A stretch of DNA of 64,000 bases from CAVYXK01 sp963708245 (GTDB lineage Bacteria > Pseudomonadota > Alphaproteobacteria > Acetobacterales > Acetobacteraceae): positions 1,736,001 to 1,800,000 of the forward strand of contig OY970201.1 of NCBI GenBank assembly GCA_963708245.1, read 5' to 3'. The notes under the pieces are model-generated. The model worked only from the letters and a program-made list of their open reading frames with translations, was not told where the DNA came from and did no database searches. Below, one piece after another: positions 1 to 8,669 of this stretch. The position numbers were made by a program, and so were the translations under genes. How positions within the stretch are numbered: position 1 is the first letter of the stretch; each line of letters opens with the position of its first letter.

Positions 1-935
1 GCGCTGCGCAGCGTGTCGTCGTCGATCATCATCTCGGAGCCGACGGCGACCGCGGCCAGTGCGTTCTGCACGTTGTGGTGGCCAAGCATCGGCAGACGGA
101 ACGGCCCGGTCTTGCGCGAGCGGTTCCGCGTGCGGTCGGTTAGCACCACTTCGAACGTGGCGCCCAGCCGGTCGGCGACCACTCGTTCTGCGCGCACATC
201 GGCCTGCGGCGAGAAGCCGTAAGTAATGATCCGCCGGTCTGACAGGCGCGGGATCATCTGCTGTACCGCTGGATGGTCGATGCACAGCACCGCGAATCCA
301 TAGAAAGGAATGTTGGCAACGAACTGATCGTATCCGGCGATCATCGCCTCCGGCGTGCCCCAGTGATCGAGATGTTCCGGATCCATATTGGTGACCACCG
401 CGATGACCGCCGGCAGGCGCAGGAAGCTGCCGTCGCTTTCGTCGGCCTCGACCACCATCCACTCGCCGGCACCAAGCCTGGTGTTGGTGCCATAGGCATT
501 GATGATGCCGCCGTTAATCACGGTGGGATCGAGTCGCGCAGCTTCGAGCACCGCGGCGATCAGGCTGGTGGTGGTGGTTTTGCCATGCGTGCCGCCGACC
601 GCGATCGACCAACGAAGCCGCATCAGCTCGGCCAGCATCTCAGCGCGGCGGACCACCGGGACGAAGCGGGCGCGCGCCGCTAGGACCTCCGGATTGTCGC
701 GCTTCACCGCGGAGGAGACCACCACCACCTGGGCGTTCCCGAGGTTGGCGGGGTCGTGGCCGATGGCGATGGGGATGCCGGCCTCGCGCAACCGACGAAC
801 ATTGGCGGAATCGGCGATGTCGCTACCCTGCACGCTATAGCCGAGCGTGTGCAGCACCTCGGCGATGCCGGACATGCCGATGCCGCCGATGCCGACGAAA
901 TGGATGGTTCCGATTGAAAGCGGCAGGGCCCTCAC
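1..935 (-). CDS. murC: UDP-N-acetylmuramate--L-alanine ligase MurC, 5' part (runs off window)
   Basis: Cytoplasmic ATP-dependent ligase that adds L-Ala to UDP-MurNAc, the first step of stem-peptide assembly. About 311 N-terminal residues are visible of a family length near 470. The GTG start at 935 overlaps the murG stop as GTGA. The product opens with a Rossmann-type nucleotide-binding segment (HFVGIGGIGMSGIAEVL), followed by the Mur ligase P-loop (HGKTTTT type) and a conserved stretch reading VVEADESDGSFL. It is the last gene of the coupled dcw run seen here, and murB/ddl/ftsQ would be expected beyond base 1. Identification is secure; the C-terminal domain cannot be seen. Confidence 0.95.
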   Translation of the reverse strand, partial: MRALPLSIGTIHFVGIGGIGMSGIAEVLHTLGYSVQGSDIADSANVRRLREAGIPIAIGHDPANLGNAQVVVVSSAVKRDNPEVLAARARFVPVVRRAEMLAELMRLRWSIAVGGTHGKTTTTSLIAAVLEAARLDPTVINGGIINAYGTNTRLGAGEWMVVEADESDGSFLRLPAVIAVVTNMDPEHLDHWGTPEAMIAGYDQFVANIPFYGFAVLCIDHPAVQQMIPRLSDRRIITYGFSPQADVRAERVVADRLGATFEVVLTDRTRNRSRKTGPFRLPMLGHHNVQNALAAVAVGSEMMIDDDTLRS

Positions 936-2164
936 CGGGCAGCCTCCTGATGCATGAGAGAGAGGGTGAGCTCGGCAAGCCGGGCGGCTGCGTCGGGCCG
1001 GGCGAGGTTCCGCGCCGCCGCAGCGGCATGGGCGAGCAGATCCGGGGTGGCGAGCAATGCGGTAAGGCGCTCGGCGAGCGCTTCGGGGGTGAAATCCCGC
1101 TGCGCCATCATCGATGCGCCGCGCGCTGCCACCAGCGCCTCGGCATTGGCGGATTGGTGATCGTCGATGGCCCCCGGCAGAGGCACCAGGATTGCCGGAC
1201 GGCCGGCGACCGCCAACTCGGCCACGGTGGATGCGCCGGCGCGAGCAATGACGAGATGCGCGGCGGCCAGGCGTTCAGCAACATCGGGGAAGAAAGTGGA
1301 CAACTCGGCTTCGATGCCGGACGCCGCATAAATGGTGCGTACCCCCTCGAGATCCTCCGCGCGGCACTGCTGCACCACAGACAGTCGCGCGCACAGCGCA
1401 TCCGGTAGCCGCGCGAGCGCCGCCGGCACCACATCGCTGAACACGCGCGCGCCCAGCGAACCGCCGAGCACCAGCAGCCGGACCTCGGAATCGGCGGACG
1501 GTGGCGTATAGCTGCGATCAGCCAGAGCAATGACGGCGGGGCGGACAGGATTGCCGGTGGTTTCAGCGGCAACGCTGTTCGGCACGCGCGCCGTTGCCGG
1601 GAAGCTCAACGCCAGCAGAGTCGCGTGTCGGGCGAGGAAGCGGTTGGCACGGCCGAGCACCGCGTTCTGCTCGTGCAGGATTACCGGTGGTCTGTTGCGC
1701 AACAGGCGTGTCGCGAGCACCGGCGCGACAGATGGATAACCGCCGAACGCCACCACGGCGGCAGCGTCGAGCCGGGCCAGAATGGTCCGCGCTCGCGCCA
1801 CGCCAGCGGCCAACGCCGCCGCGGCGGAGGCGGCGCGCAGCACGCCGCGACCAGCGATACCAGCGCCGGGCAGCACGAATCGCTCGTGCGCTGCGAAGAC
1901 CGGGCTGCGGTCGGTCTGCGAGCGTGCGTCGGTCATCAGCACGATGCGCTGTCCGCGGCGGATCAGCTCCGACGCGAGCGCCTCGGCGGGGAAGAAATGC
2001 CCGCCCGTGCCACCAGCAGCGATCACGATGGGCCGTATCTTCTCCCCTCCCCTTGCGGGAGGGGATGGGGCAGGGGGCCGTCCAGCAAAGACGAATGCCC
2101 CCTGATAAGCTCTCTGCTCCGGCGCCCCCTCTCGCAAGGGGAGGGGAAAAGAGAACGTCATCAC
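932..2164 (-). CDS. murG: UDP-GlcNAc:lipid I transferase MurG with palindrome-encoded N-terminal extension
   Basis: Membrane-associated GT28 glycosyltransferase that converts lipid I to lipid II. The usual MurG N-terminus (PIVIAAGGTGGHFFPAEALA) begins only at about residue 45, with the glycine loop GGTGGH at 51-56. The preceding ~43 residues are Pro/Gly/Arg-rich and are encoded by a C/G-rich inverted repeat (2041-2156). There is no start codon between that repeat and the glycine loop that would give a normal N-terminus. The only plausible starts are GTG at 2164 (GTGA overlap with the ftsW stop) or ATG at 2161. The repeat therefore appears to have entered just after the start codon and kept frame. 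The C-terminal donor-binding half looks normal (GGSLGARVFSDVVPAAL, then RAGASTVAELAVAGRPAILVP region). Confidence 0.92.
   Translation of the reverse strand: MMTFSFPLPLREGAPEQRAYQGAFVFAGRPPAPSPPARGGEKIRPIVIAAGGTGGHFFPAEALASELIRRGQRIVLMTDARSQTDRSPVFAAHERFVLPGAGIAGRGVLRAASAAAALAAGVARARTILARLDAAAVVAFGGYPSVAPVLATRLLRNRPPVILHEQNAVLGRANRFLARHATLLALSFPATARVPNSVAAETTGNPVRPAVIALADRSYTPPSADSEVRLLVLGGSLGARVFSDVVPAALARLPDALCARLSVVQQCRAEDLEGVRTIYAASGIEAELSTFFPDVAERLAAAHLVIARAGASTVAELAVAGRPAILVPLPGAIDDHQSANAEALVAARGASMMAQRDFTPEALAERLTALLATPDLLAHAAAAARNLARPDAAARLAELTLSLMHQEAAR
2041..2156. repeat. C/G-rich inverted repeat inside the 5' end of murG
   Basis: Two arms, CCCCTCCCCTTGCGGGAGGGG at the left and CCCCCTCTCGCAAGGGGAGGGG at the right, flank a ~50-bp centre. 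The same arm sequence recurs as a perfect 41-bp inverted repeat in murD and as a single degenerate arm at 18271-18300, so this is a dispersed repeat family. Here it is translated in frame as the first ~43 residues of MurG. The RNA could form a strong hairpin right after the start codon. Confidence 0.85.
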
Positions 2165-3276
2165 GGCACGTCCCCGTGATGGCGGCGGCGTGTCAACGCC
2201 AGCAGCATGCCCATGCCGAGCGCCACCGCCAGCACCGACGAACCGCCGTATGACACGAAGGGAAAAGTCATCCCCTTCGTCGGGATCAGCTCAAGCGAAC
2301 TCGCCATATTGATGAAAGCCTGCAGCCCGAAACCGACCACGAGCCCAGCGCAGGCGAGAATGCTGAACAGCTCAGGTTCGCGTAGCAAACGCAACAACCC
2401 GCGCACCACAATGAAAGCGAACAGGCCGAGGATGATCAGGCAGACGATCATGCCAAATTCCTCGCCGACCACGGCGAAGACGAAATCAGCATGGGCGTCA
2501 GGCAGTACGTCCTTGACCCGCCCCTCGCCAGGCCCACGGCCGAACAGGCCGCCATTGCCGAACGCCTCCAGCGCTGTGGTCACTTGGTAGGTGTTGCTGC
2601 CGACCGGGTGCAGGAATTCGTGCAAGCGCACCTGGACATGCGGGAACAGCAAATAGGCCCCGAACGAGGCCCCGCAGATCGCGGCGACCCCGATCGCCAC
2701 GAGGAACAGATTGAGCCCGTCGATGAAAAGCTGAGCGAAGAAGACCGCTGTGATCACCGCGGTCATGCCGATGTCAGGCTGCGACTTCAGCAACAGCACG
2801 ATCAGCACATAGATCGCACCTGCCAGCAGGGTGCCGGGCAATTTGGCGCGACGTCCCTCGGCGATCAGCCAGGCAGTTACCACGGCGAAACAGGGCTTGA
2901 GGAATTCGCTCGGCTGGATCGAGAAGCCGGGAAGCGCGATCCAGCGCCGCGCGCCCTTGATCTCGACACCGACCACCGTGGTCGCGGCAGTCAGGATCAG
3001 CGCGATGATGCAGCCGATCAACGCGAGGCGGCGGATATCGCGCGGCGACAGCAGCGAGACCCCGGTGACGATCGCACCGGCCAGCGCGAGGAATACTACC
3101 TGCTTGAGGATCAGCGCGTCGCGGGCATCGCCGATGCGCTCGGCCACCGAGGGGCTGGCGGCAAGCACCATAATGTAGCCGAAGCCGATCAGCACGCCGA
3201 TGGCGCCCAGCGTCCAGCGATCGACCGTCCACCACCAGCGGCCCAGCATCGAATTGTCGGCGCGGGAGAGGGCCAT
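2161..3276 (-). CDS. ftsW: SEDS-family lipid II polymerase FtsW
   Basis: Septal peptidoglycan glycosyltransferase that partners the ftsI product. It is a 371-residue polytopic inner-membrane protein with about ten hydrophobic segments. Family marks include the PGFSIQPSEFLKP region, the VRLHEFLHP region and the C-terminal PTKGMTFPFVSYGGSS motif. The start ATG at 3276 shares one base with the murD stop (TGATG), and the stop overlaps the murG GTG. The SEDS family also includes RodA, but dcw placement makes FtsW the secure choice. Confidence 0.95.
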   Translation of the reverse strand: MALSRADNSMLGRWWWTVDRWTLGAIGVLIGFGYIMVLAASPSVAERIGDARDALILKQVVFLALAGAIVTGVSLLSPRDIRRLALIGCIIALILTAATTVVGVEIKGARRWIALPGFSIQPSEFLKPCFAVVTAWLIAEGRRAKLPGTLLAGAIYVLIVLLLKSQPDIGMTAVITAVFFAQLFIDGLNLFLVAIGVAAICGASFGAYLLFPHVQVRLHEFLHPVGSNTYQVTTALEAFGNGGLFGRGPGEGRVKDVLPDAHADFVFAVVGEEFGMIVCLIILGLFAFIVVRGLLRLLREPELFSILACAGLVVGFGLQAFINMASSLELIPTKGMTFPFVSYGGSSVLAVALGMGMLLALTRRRHHGDVP

Positions 3277-4736
3277 CAGGCAGCCGCTTCACGCGCCAGC
3301 GCGTGCACCAGGGCAGCAAAACGCTCGCCGCGCGCATCAAAGCCGGTGAACTGGTCGAAGCTCGCGCAGGCCGGTGACAGCAGCACGATCGGCGTACCGT
3401 CAGCCTGTGCCGCGGCGAAGGCAGCGGGCACCGCCGCTTCCAGCGTACCGGCGAGCTCGTGCGGCACGCCGGCGGAGGCGAGAGTCGCGGCCAGCGCCGG
3501 TGCATCGCGGCCGATCAGCACCGTACGAGCGATGCGTGGGAACAGCGGTGCAAGCGGCGCGATGCCACCCTCTTTCGCGATCCCGCCGGCGATCCATACC
3601 AGGCGCGGATAACACCTGAGCGCGCGGGCGGCGGCATCCGCGTTGGTGGCCTTACTGTCATTGACGAAGGTGATCCCATCGATGCAAGCGATGCGCTGCT
3701 GACGGTGCGGCAGGCCGGGAAAGCTGGCGAGGCCGCGTGCGATGTCTGTGCGCGTAAGGCCAAGCGTGGTGGAGATGGCCGCGGCTGCGGCAGCATTCTG
3801 AGCGTTGTGCGCGCCGGGCAACGCGGGGGCCTCGGCAAGCGGCAGGATTGGGCCGTCAGCATCGCGGACCTCACCCGCGTAGCACCAGAAGTCGGCCGGG
3901 GCGCAACCCGAAACGGTGACGACATGCGCCGGCCGGCTGCGCAGCCATTCGGCCATGGCACGCGAACCACCGTCATCAAGGCCAACCACCGCAAGATCGT
4001 TGCGTGTCTGACGATCGAACACCGCACGCTTGGCTCGCGTGTAGCCGACCATGTCGCCGTGCCGGTCGAGATGGTCAGCGCTGAGGTTCAGCATCGCCGC
4101 CACATCGAAACGCAGCGTGGCGAGTCGCTCCAACATGTACGACGACATCTCGAGCACATAGACGCCGTCGTCGGGCAGCAGAGGCAACGCGAGTGCTGCC
4201 GGGCCAAGATTGCCGCCAGCCGCGACCACGCGCCCGGCACCGGCCAGCATGTGTGCGAGCAACGCCGTCGTCGTCGATTTGCCGTTGGTGCCGGTGATGC
4301 CGATGAAGCGCGCACGCGAGCCGGCGCGACGCACTGCCTGGAACAGCAGTTCCGCATCCGAGAGGATCGGCACGCCGGCGGCGTGCGCACGCGCGGCAAC
4401 CGGATGGGCGGTGGGGAGATGGTGTGGGATTCCGGGAGAAAGAATAAGGGCGTCGAAGTCGAATGAGGCTTCGGTCAGGTTGCAGAGCATGATGCCCCCC
4501 CTCCCCTTGCGGGAGGGGGCTGGGGGGAGGGGGCCGTCGTGCATGAGCACCACGGCCCCCTCCCCCCAGCCCCCTCCCGCAAGGGGAGGGGGAGTGCGCT
4601 TCGCCGCGTCATCGTCCCAGGCCACAACCTCGGCGCCCATTGCAGCCAGGGCGTGCGCCGCGGGGGTGCCGTTGCGGCCGAGTCCCAGCACGGCGAAGCG
4701 AGTACCGGCGAACAGGTCGGGCGGGAAACCGCTCAT
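3276..4736 (-). CDS. murD: UDP-MurNAc-L-Ala--D-Glu ligase MurD with repeat-encoded insert
   Basis: Adds D-Glu to UDP-MurNAc-L-Ala. The 486-residue product starts with a Rossmann-like segment (FAVLGLGRNGTPAAHAL) and carries the Mur P-loop GTNGKST at 149-155. Residues ~48-83 are a Pro/Gly/Arg-rich stretch not expected in MurD. It is encoded by a perfect palindromic repeat at 4497-4592 and lies in the N-terminal domain between the WDDD segment and the segment leading to ALILSPGIPH. Frame is kept on both sides and the rest of the protein looks complete. The insert probably forms a surface loop (inference). The start overlaps the mraY stop as ATGA. Confidence 0.93.
   Translation of the reverse strand: MSGFPPDLFAGTRFAVLGLGRNGTPAAHALAAMGAEVVAWDDDAAKRTPPPLAGGGWGEGAVVLMHDGPLPPAPSRKGRGGIMLCNLTEASFDFDALILSPGIPHHLPTAHPVAARAHAAGVPILSDAELLFQAVRRAGSRARFIGITGTNGKSTTTALLAHMLAGAGRVVAAGGNLGPAALALPLLPDDGVYVLEMSSYMLERLATLRFDVAAMLNLSADHLDRHGDMVGYTRAKRAVFDRQTRNDLAVVGLDDGGSRAMAEWLRSRPAHVVTVSGCAPADFWCYAGEVRDADGPILPLAEAPALPGAHNAQNAAAAAAISTTLGLTRTDIARGLASFPGLPHRQQRIACIDGITFVNDSKATNADAAARALRCYPRLVWIAGGIAKEGGIAPLAPLFPRIARTVLIGRDAPALAATLASAGVPHELAGTLEAAVPAAFAAAQADGTPIVLLSPACASFDQFTGFDARGERFAALVHALAREAAA
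4497..4592. repeat. Perfect palindromic repeat inserted in frame in murD
   Basis: Arms 4497-4537 and 4552-4592 are exact reverse complements over 41 bases, separated by a 14-base loop. The arm contains CTCCCCTTGCGGGAGGGGGC, the same core as the repeat in murG. The whole element is translated as part of MurD without a stop or frame change. A 41-bp stem would be very stable in mRNA and could affect ribosome transit. Confidence 0.93.
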
Positions 4737-5821
4737 CGGATCTTCAGCGTCGCCAGGCCGACCAGCGCCAGGATCATCGAGATGATCCAGAACCGAATCA
4801 CGATGGTCGGCTCCGCCCAGCCCTTCTTCTCGAAATGATGGTGCAACGGCGCCATCAGGAATACGCGGTTTCCAGTCCGCTTGAACCAGAACACCTGGAC
4901 GATTACCGAAACGGTCTCCACGACGAAGAGGCCGCCGACGATCAGCAGCACGATCTCATGCTTGGTCGCCACCGCAACCGCGCCCAGCGCACCGCCCAGC
5001 GCCAAGCTGCCGGTGTCGCCCATGAACACGGCTGCCGGTGGGGCGTTGAACCACAGAAAGCCCAGTCCGGCGCCGATTAGTGCGGAACAGAACACCGTAA
5101 GCTCGCCCGCACCGGGCACCGGGTGGAGCTGCAGATAGTCGGCAAAGATACGATTGCCGACCAGGTAGGCGATCAGCGCGAACACGCCGGCTACGATGAT
5201 GGTCGGCACGATGGCGAGCCCATCCAGGCCATCGGTCAAATTCACAGCATTCGAGCTGCCCACCATCACCAGCATGCCGAACAGGGGGAAGAACCAGCCG
5301 AGCTGGATCAGCACGTCCTTGAACACCGGCACCGCCAATGTGCTGCCCAGGCTGCCATCGGTGGTCAGCATGATCCAAGTCGAGGCGGCCAGGCCGATCA
5401 GCGCCTGTCCGGCCAGCTTGGCACGCCCGGACAGGCCCTTGTGGTTGCGCCGCGCCAACTTCAGGTAGTCGTCTGCGAAACCCAGCGCGCCGTAACCGGC
5501 AGTGACCAGCAGCACCGCCCAGATGTAACGGTCTCGCAGATCGACCCAGAGCAGGGTAGCGCCAAGCGAGGCGGCCAGGATTAGCACGCCACCCATGGTC
5601 GGTGTGCCTGCCTTCTCGATGACATGGCGCTCCGGGCCGTCGGTGCGGATCGGTTGGCCCTGCCGCTGCATACGGCGCAGCCAGCGGATCAAAGCGGGCC
5701 CGATGATGAAGCTCACCAGCAGCGCCGTCATGCACGCCGCGCCCGAGCGGAACGTGATGTAGCGAACGAGATTGAACAGGATGAACTGCCGGGCGAGCGG
5801 CTGGGCGAGATCGTACAGCAT
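4733..5821 (-). CDS. mraY: Phospho-MurNAc-pentapeptide translocase MraY
   Basis: Transfers phospho-MurNAc-pentapeptide to undecaprenyl phosphate, making lipid I at the inner membrane. The 362-residue polytopic protein contains the AGTPTMGG motif (71-78), the catalytic aspartate pair in GFADDYLK (near 117), NAVNLTDGLDGLA, and the C-terminal histidine motif HHHFEKKGWAE. The ATG at 5821 shares one base with the murF stop. Confidence 0.97.
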   Translation of the reverse strand: MLYDLAQPLARQFILFNLVRYITFRSGAACMTALLVSFIIGPALIRWLRRMQRQGQPIRTDGPERHVIEKAGTPTMGGVLILAASLGATLLWVDLRDRYIWAVLLVTAGYGALGFADDYLKLARRNHKGLSGRAKLAGQALIGLAASTWIMLTTDGSLGSTLAVPVFKDVLIQLGWFFPLFGMLVMVGSSNAVNLTDGLDGLAIVPTIIVAGVFALIAYLVGNRIFADYLQLHPVPGAGELTVFCSALIGAGLGFLWFNAPPAAVFMGDTGSLALGGALGAVAVATKHEIVLLIVGGLFVVETVSVIVQVFWFKRTGNRVFLMAPLHHHFEKKGWAEPTIVIRFWIISMILALVGLATLKIR

Positions 5822-7188
5822 CAGGCGAGCTCCGCGAGCCGGTCGAGCGCGGAGACCACCAACTTCATGCGGCCGCCGAGGCTGCCCTTGACCAGGATGG
5901 CGTCACTTGGCCGCACCGCGGCGGCAACGAGATCGGCAAGCGCCGCCGAATCCGGGGCATGTCCGGCGCGAAGATCGGGCGGCACGGCATCATACAACAG
6001 GCGCATCAGCGGACCGCAGGTGAACAGCTTATCGGCCGCGGCGACCAGATCTTCAGCGAGCGCCAGATGTTCCGTCGGGCCCTCGGCACCGAGCTCGAGC
6101 ATGTCGCCCAGCACCGCAACTCGCCGCCGCCCCGGCTGCAGCCGCAGGACGGCAAGCGCGGCCCGCATCGACGCACCATTGCCGTTGTAACTTTCATCTA
6201 GTAGCAAGGCGCTCCCGCCCGGCAGCTCGATGCACCGATGGGCGCCGCGCCCAGCTACGGGGGTGAACCCGTCGAGCGCCGCAGCGGCACGTTCGGTCAC
6301 CACGTCGAGCGCCAAGGCGGCCGCCAGCGCCGCCACCGCGTTCATCGCCATGTGCCGTCCGGGTGCCGCCAGACGAAAACGCACCACACGCCCGGCGATC
6401 CTTGCCGTGACCCCGGTGCCGTCAGGATCAGTTTCGACAGCAACGAGACGTACATCCGCGGCCGGGTCTGCACCGAATGTCAGGATGCGGGCAGCGCTTG
6501 CGCTCGCCTGCAGCAGCGGCAGATACGGCGAGTCGGCCGGCAGCACGGCAACCCCGCCAGGCTGCAGGCCCTGCATGATCGCCGCCTTCTCCTCGGCAAT
6601 CGCTTCGATACTGCCGAGATAGCCGACATGGGCGCGTTCGATGGTGGTGATCACCGCGACATGCGGCCGAGCCAGACGAGCGAGCGGCGCAATTTCGCCG
6701 GGATGGTTCATGCCGATCTCCGCGACGCAGAACGCTGCGTCCGGCGGCAGCCGCGCCAGGGTCAGCGGCACGCCCCAATGGTTGTTGTATGATGCGACGG
6801 CTGCATGCGTCGGCGCCTCCGTTGCCAGGATCGCCCGCAGCATCTCCTTGGTGGTGGTCTTGCCGACGCTGCCGGTGATGGCGGCGAGCCGGCCGCGGAA
6901 ACGTGCACGGGCATAGCCGCCGAGCCGGGTCAGCCCGGCAAGCGTGTCATCCACGCACAGGAAGACCCCGCCATCGACCGGCTGATGCACCATAGCGCCT
7001 GCGGCGCCACCGGCGAAAGCGGCAGCAAGGTGACCGTGCCCGTCGCCCGTTTCGCCGCGTAGCGCCACGAACAAATCGCCGGGCGCCAGCGTGCGAGTAT
7101 CGATCGACACGCCGGTGGCGTCGAAGTGGCGCCGCTGTACTCCGCCGGTCGCCTCGACGAGATCCTGTGCGGTCCACAGCGCGGTCAT
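5821..7188 (-). CDS. murF: UDP-MurNAc-tripeptide--D-Ala-D-Ala ligase MurF
   Basis: Adds the D-Ala-D-Ala dipeptide, completing the cytoplasmic precursor. The 455-residue product has an N-terminal recognition domain with DTRTLAPGDLFVAL, the P-loop GSVGKTT at 106-112, a conserved central motif (EIGMNHPGEI) and DESYNGN further along. The ATGA overlap with murE at the start indicates translational coupling. Confidence 0.97.
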   Translation of the reverse strand: MTALWTAQDLVEATGGVQRRHFDATGVSIDTRTLAPGDLFVALRGETGDGHGHLAAAFAGGAAGAMVHQPVDGGVFLCVDDTLAGLTRLGGYARARFRGRLAAITGSVGKTTTKEMLRAILATEAPTHAAVASYNNHWGVPLTLARLPPDAAFCVAEIGMNHPGEIAPLARLARPHVAVITTIERAHVGYLGSIEAIAEEKAAIMQGLQPGGVAVLPADSPYLPLLQASASAARILTFGADPAADVRLVAVETDPDGTGVTARIAGRVVRFRLAAPGRHMAMNAVAALAAALALDVVTERAAAALDGFTPVAGRGAHRCIELPGGSALLLDESYNGNGASMRAALAVLRLQPGRRRVAVLGDMLELGAEGPTEHLALAEDLVAAADKLFTCGPLMRLLYDAVPPDLRAGHAPDSAALADLVAAAVRPSDAILVKGSLGGRMKLVVSALDRLAELA

Positions 7189-8669
7189 GCGAGGCCTGCC
7201 AAGCGGCGGATCACCGCTACATCGTCGAACGGGATCACTGTGCCACCGATCGACTGGCCCTGCTCGTGGCCCTTGCCGGCAATCACCAACACATCGCCCG
7301 GGCTGAGTGCATTCAGCGCCTCGGCAATGGCTCGTTCGCGATCGCCGATCTCGCGGGCGCCTGGGCAGGCGGCCAGCACGGCGGCGCGGATCGCGGCAGG
7401 ATCCTCGGTGCGCGGGTTGTCGTCGGTAACGATTGCAACATCCGCGTGGCGAGCAACGGCGGCGCCCATCAGCGGCCGCTTCCCAGGGTCCCGATCACCG
7501 CCGGCACCGAACACCACGTGCAGCCGTCCGATGGTGTGCGGGCGAAGCGCAGTGAGCAGCCGTTCCAGCGCATCCGGAGTGTGGGCGTAATCGACGTAGG
7601 CAGCCGCCCCGTTGGGGAGCCGCGCGGCGAGCTCCATGCGACCGCGCACGCCGGTCAGGGCGGGAAGACGGTCGAGCGGGTCCCGTTCTCCGAGCCCCGC
7701 GGCCAATGCCGCCGCCATCAGCGCGTTCTCTGCCTGGAAGCGACCCGGCAAGGCGAGCCCGATATAGCGCCGGGTACCGTTCGCCAGCACCTCGATGTCC
7801 TGGCCGTCGGCGCGCGGCACCACCGAGACCAGCCGCAGCATTTCACCCGAAGCGCCCACAGTGCGGAGATTGAGTCGCCGGGCGACGGCAACCTCGCGCA
7901 GCGCGGCCAGGGTCGCCGGATCCATGTCCGCGTTCGCGACGGCCGGAGCACCCGCCGGCAGCAGCTCGGCGAACAGCCGCAGCTTGGCAGCACGATAGGC
8001 GGCTTCGGAGCCGTGATAGTCGAGATGGTCGCGCGTCAGATTGGTGAAGCCGGCGGCCGAGAGATGCACGCCATCCAGCCGGAACTGGTACAGCCCGTGC
8101 GACGACGCCTCCATCGCCGCATGCTGGACGCCGGCGCGAGCCAGCGCCGCAAGGGTCTGCGCCAGCCGCACCGGGTCAGGCGTGGTGAGGCCAGCGCCGG
8201 GCGGGAAACCGGGCGCGATCAGGCCGAGGGTGCCGAGGCTGGCGGCCGGACGACCGGCGGCAGCCCAGATCTGGCGCAGGAACTCGACGGTGCTGGTCTT
8301 GCCGTTGGTGCCGGTGATCGCCGCCAGCACGGCTGGGCCGGGACCGGCCAGCAGAGCTGCGAACTGGGCCAGGCGCCGGCGTGGCTCGGGATCCTCGATC
8401 AGCGGGCGCGGCGGAACGCCAGGAGGCCAGGTTGTGCCGAGCGGGGCGAGCACAGCGGCAGCGCCGCGTTCGACTGCCTCTCCGATGAAGGCTCGGCCGT
8501 CGGCCCGGGCGCCAGGCAAGGCGGCGAACAGGTATCCTGCCGCCACCTCGCGGCTATCCGCCGTCACCCCGGTCAGCGCCAACCCGGACGCCGCGTGCCA
8601 GCGCCGGCGGGCGGCATCGGGCAGATGGACCAAGTCGGGGAGCTGCCCCATCATCTCAATGAGCCGCAA
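7185..8669 (-). CDS. murE: UDP-MurNAc-dipeptide--meso-diaminopimelate ligase MurE
   Basis: Adds the third stem-peptide residue. The 494-residue product has GVTADSREV (34-42), the P-loop GTNGKTST (120-127), a likely carbamylated lysine in the AAKLRLF segment (K229) and DNPR at 417-420. The DNPR motif marks the meso-DAP-specific enzymes. The TTG start at 8669 gives MRLIEMM, similar to usual MurE N-termini, and a 14-base overlap with ftsI. ATG at 8654, just after the ftsI stop, is an alternative. Confidence 0.96.
   Translation of the reverse strand: MRLIEMMGQLPDLVHLPDAARRRWHAASGLALTGVTADSREVAAGYLFAALPGARADGRAFIGEAVERGAAAVLAPLGTTWPPGVPPRPLIEDPEPRRRLAQFAALLAGPGPAVLAAITGTNGKTSTVEFLRQIWAAAGRPAASLGTLGLIAPGFPPGAGLTTPDPVRLAQTLAALARAGVQHAAMEASSHGLYQFRLDGVHLSAAGFTNLTRDHLDYHGSEAAYRAAKLRLFAELLPAGAPAVANADMDPATLAALREVAVARRLNLRTVGASGEMLRLVSVVPRADGQDIEVLANGTRRYIGLALPGRFQAENALMAAALAAGLGERDPLDRLPALTGVRGRMELAARLPNGAAAYVDYAHTPDALERLLTALRPHTIGRLHVVFGAGGDRDPGKRPLMGAAVARHADVAIVTDDNPRTEDPAAIRAAVLAACPGAREIGDRERAIAEALNALSPGDVLVIAGKGHEQGQSIGGTVIPFDDVAVIRRLAGLA

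Noticed and set aside
4497..4592. Reading the murD palindrome as an intrinsic terminator
   Set aside because: It lies inside a continuous MurD frame, has no U-tract, and essential downstream genes depend on the same transcript.
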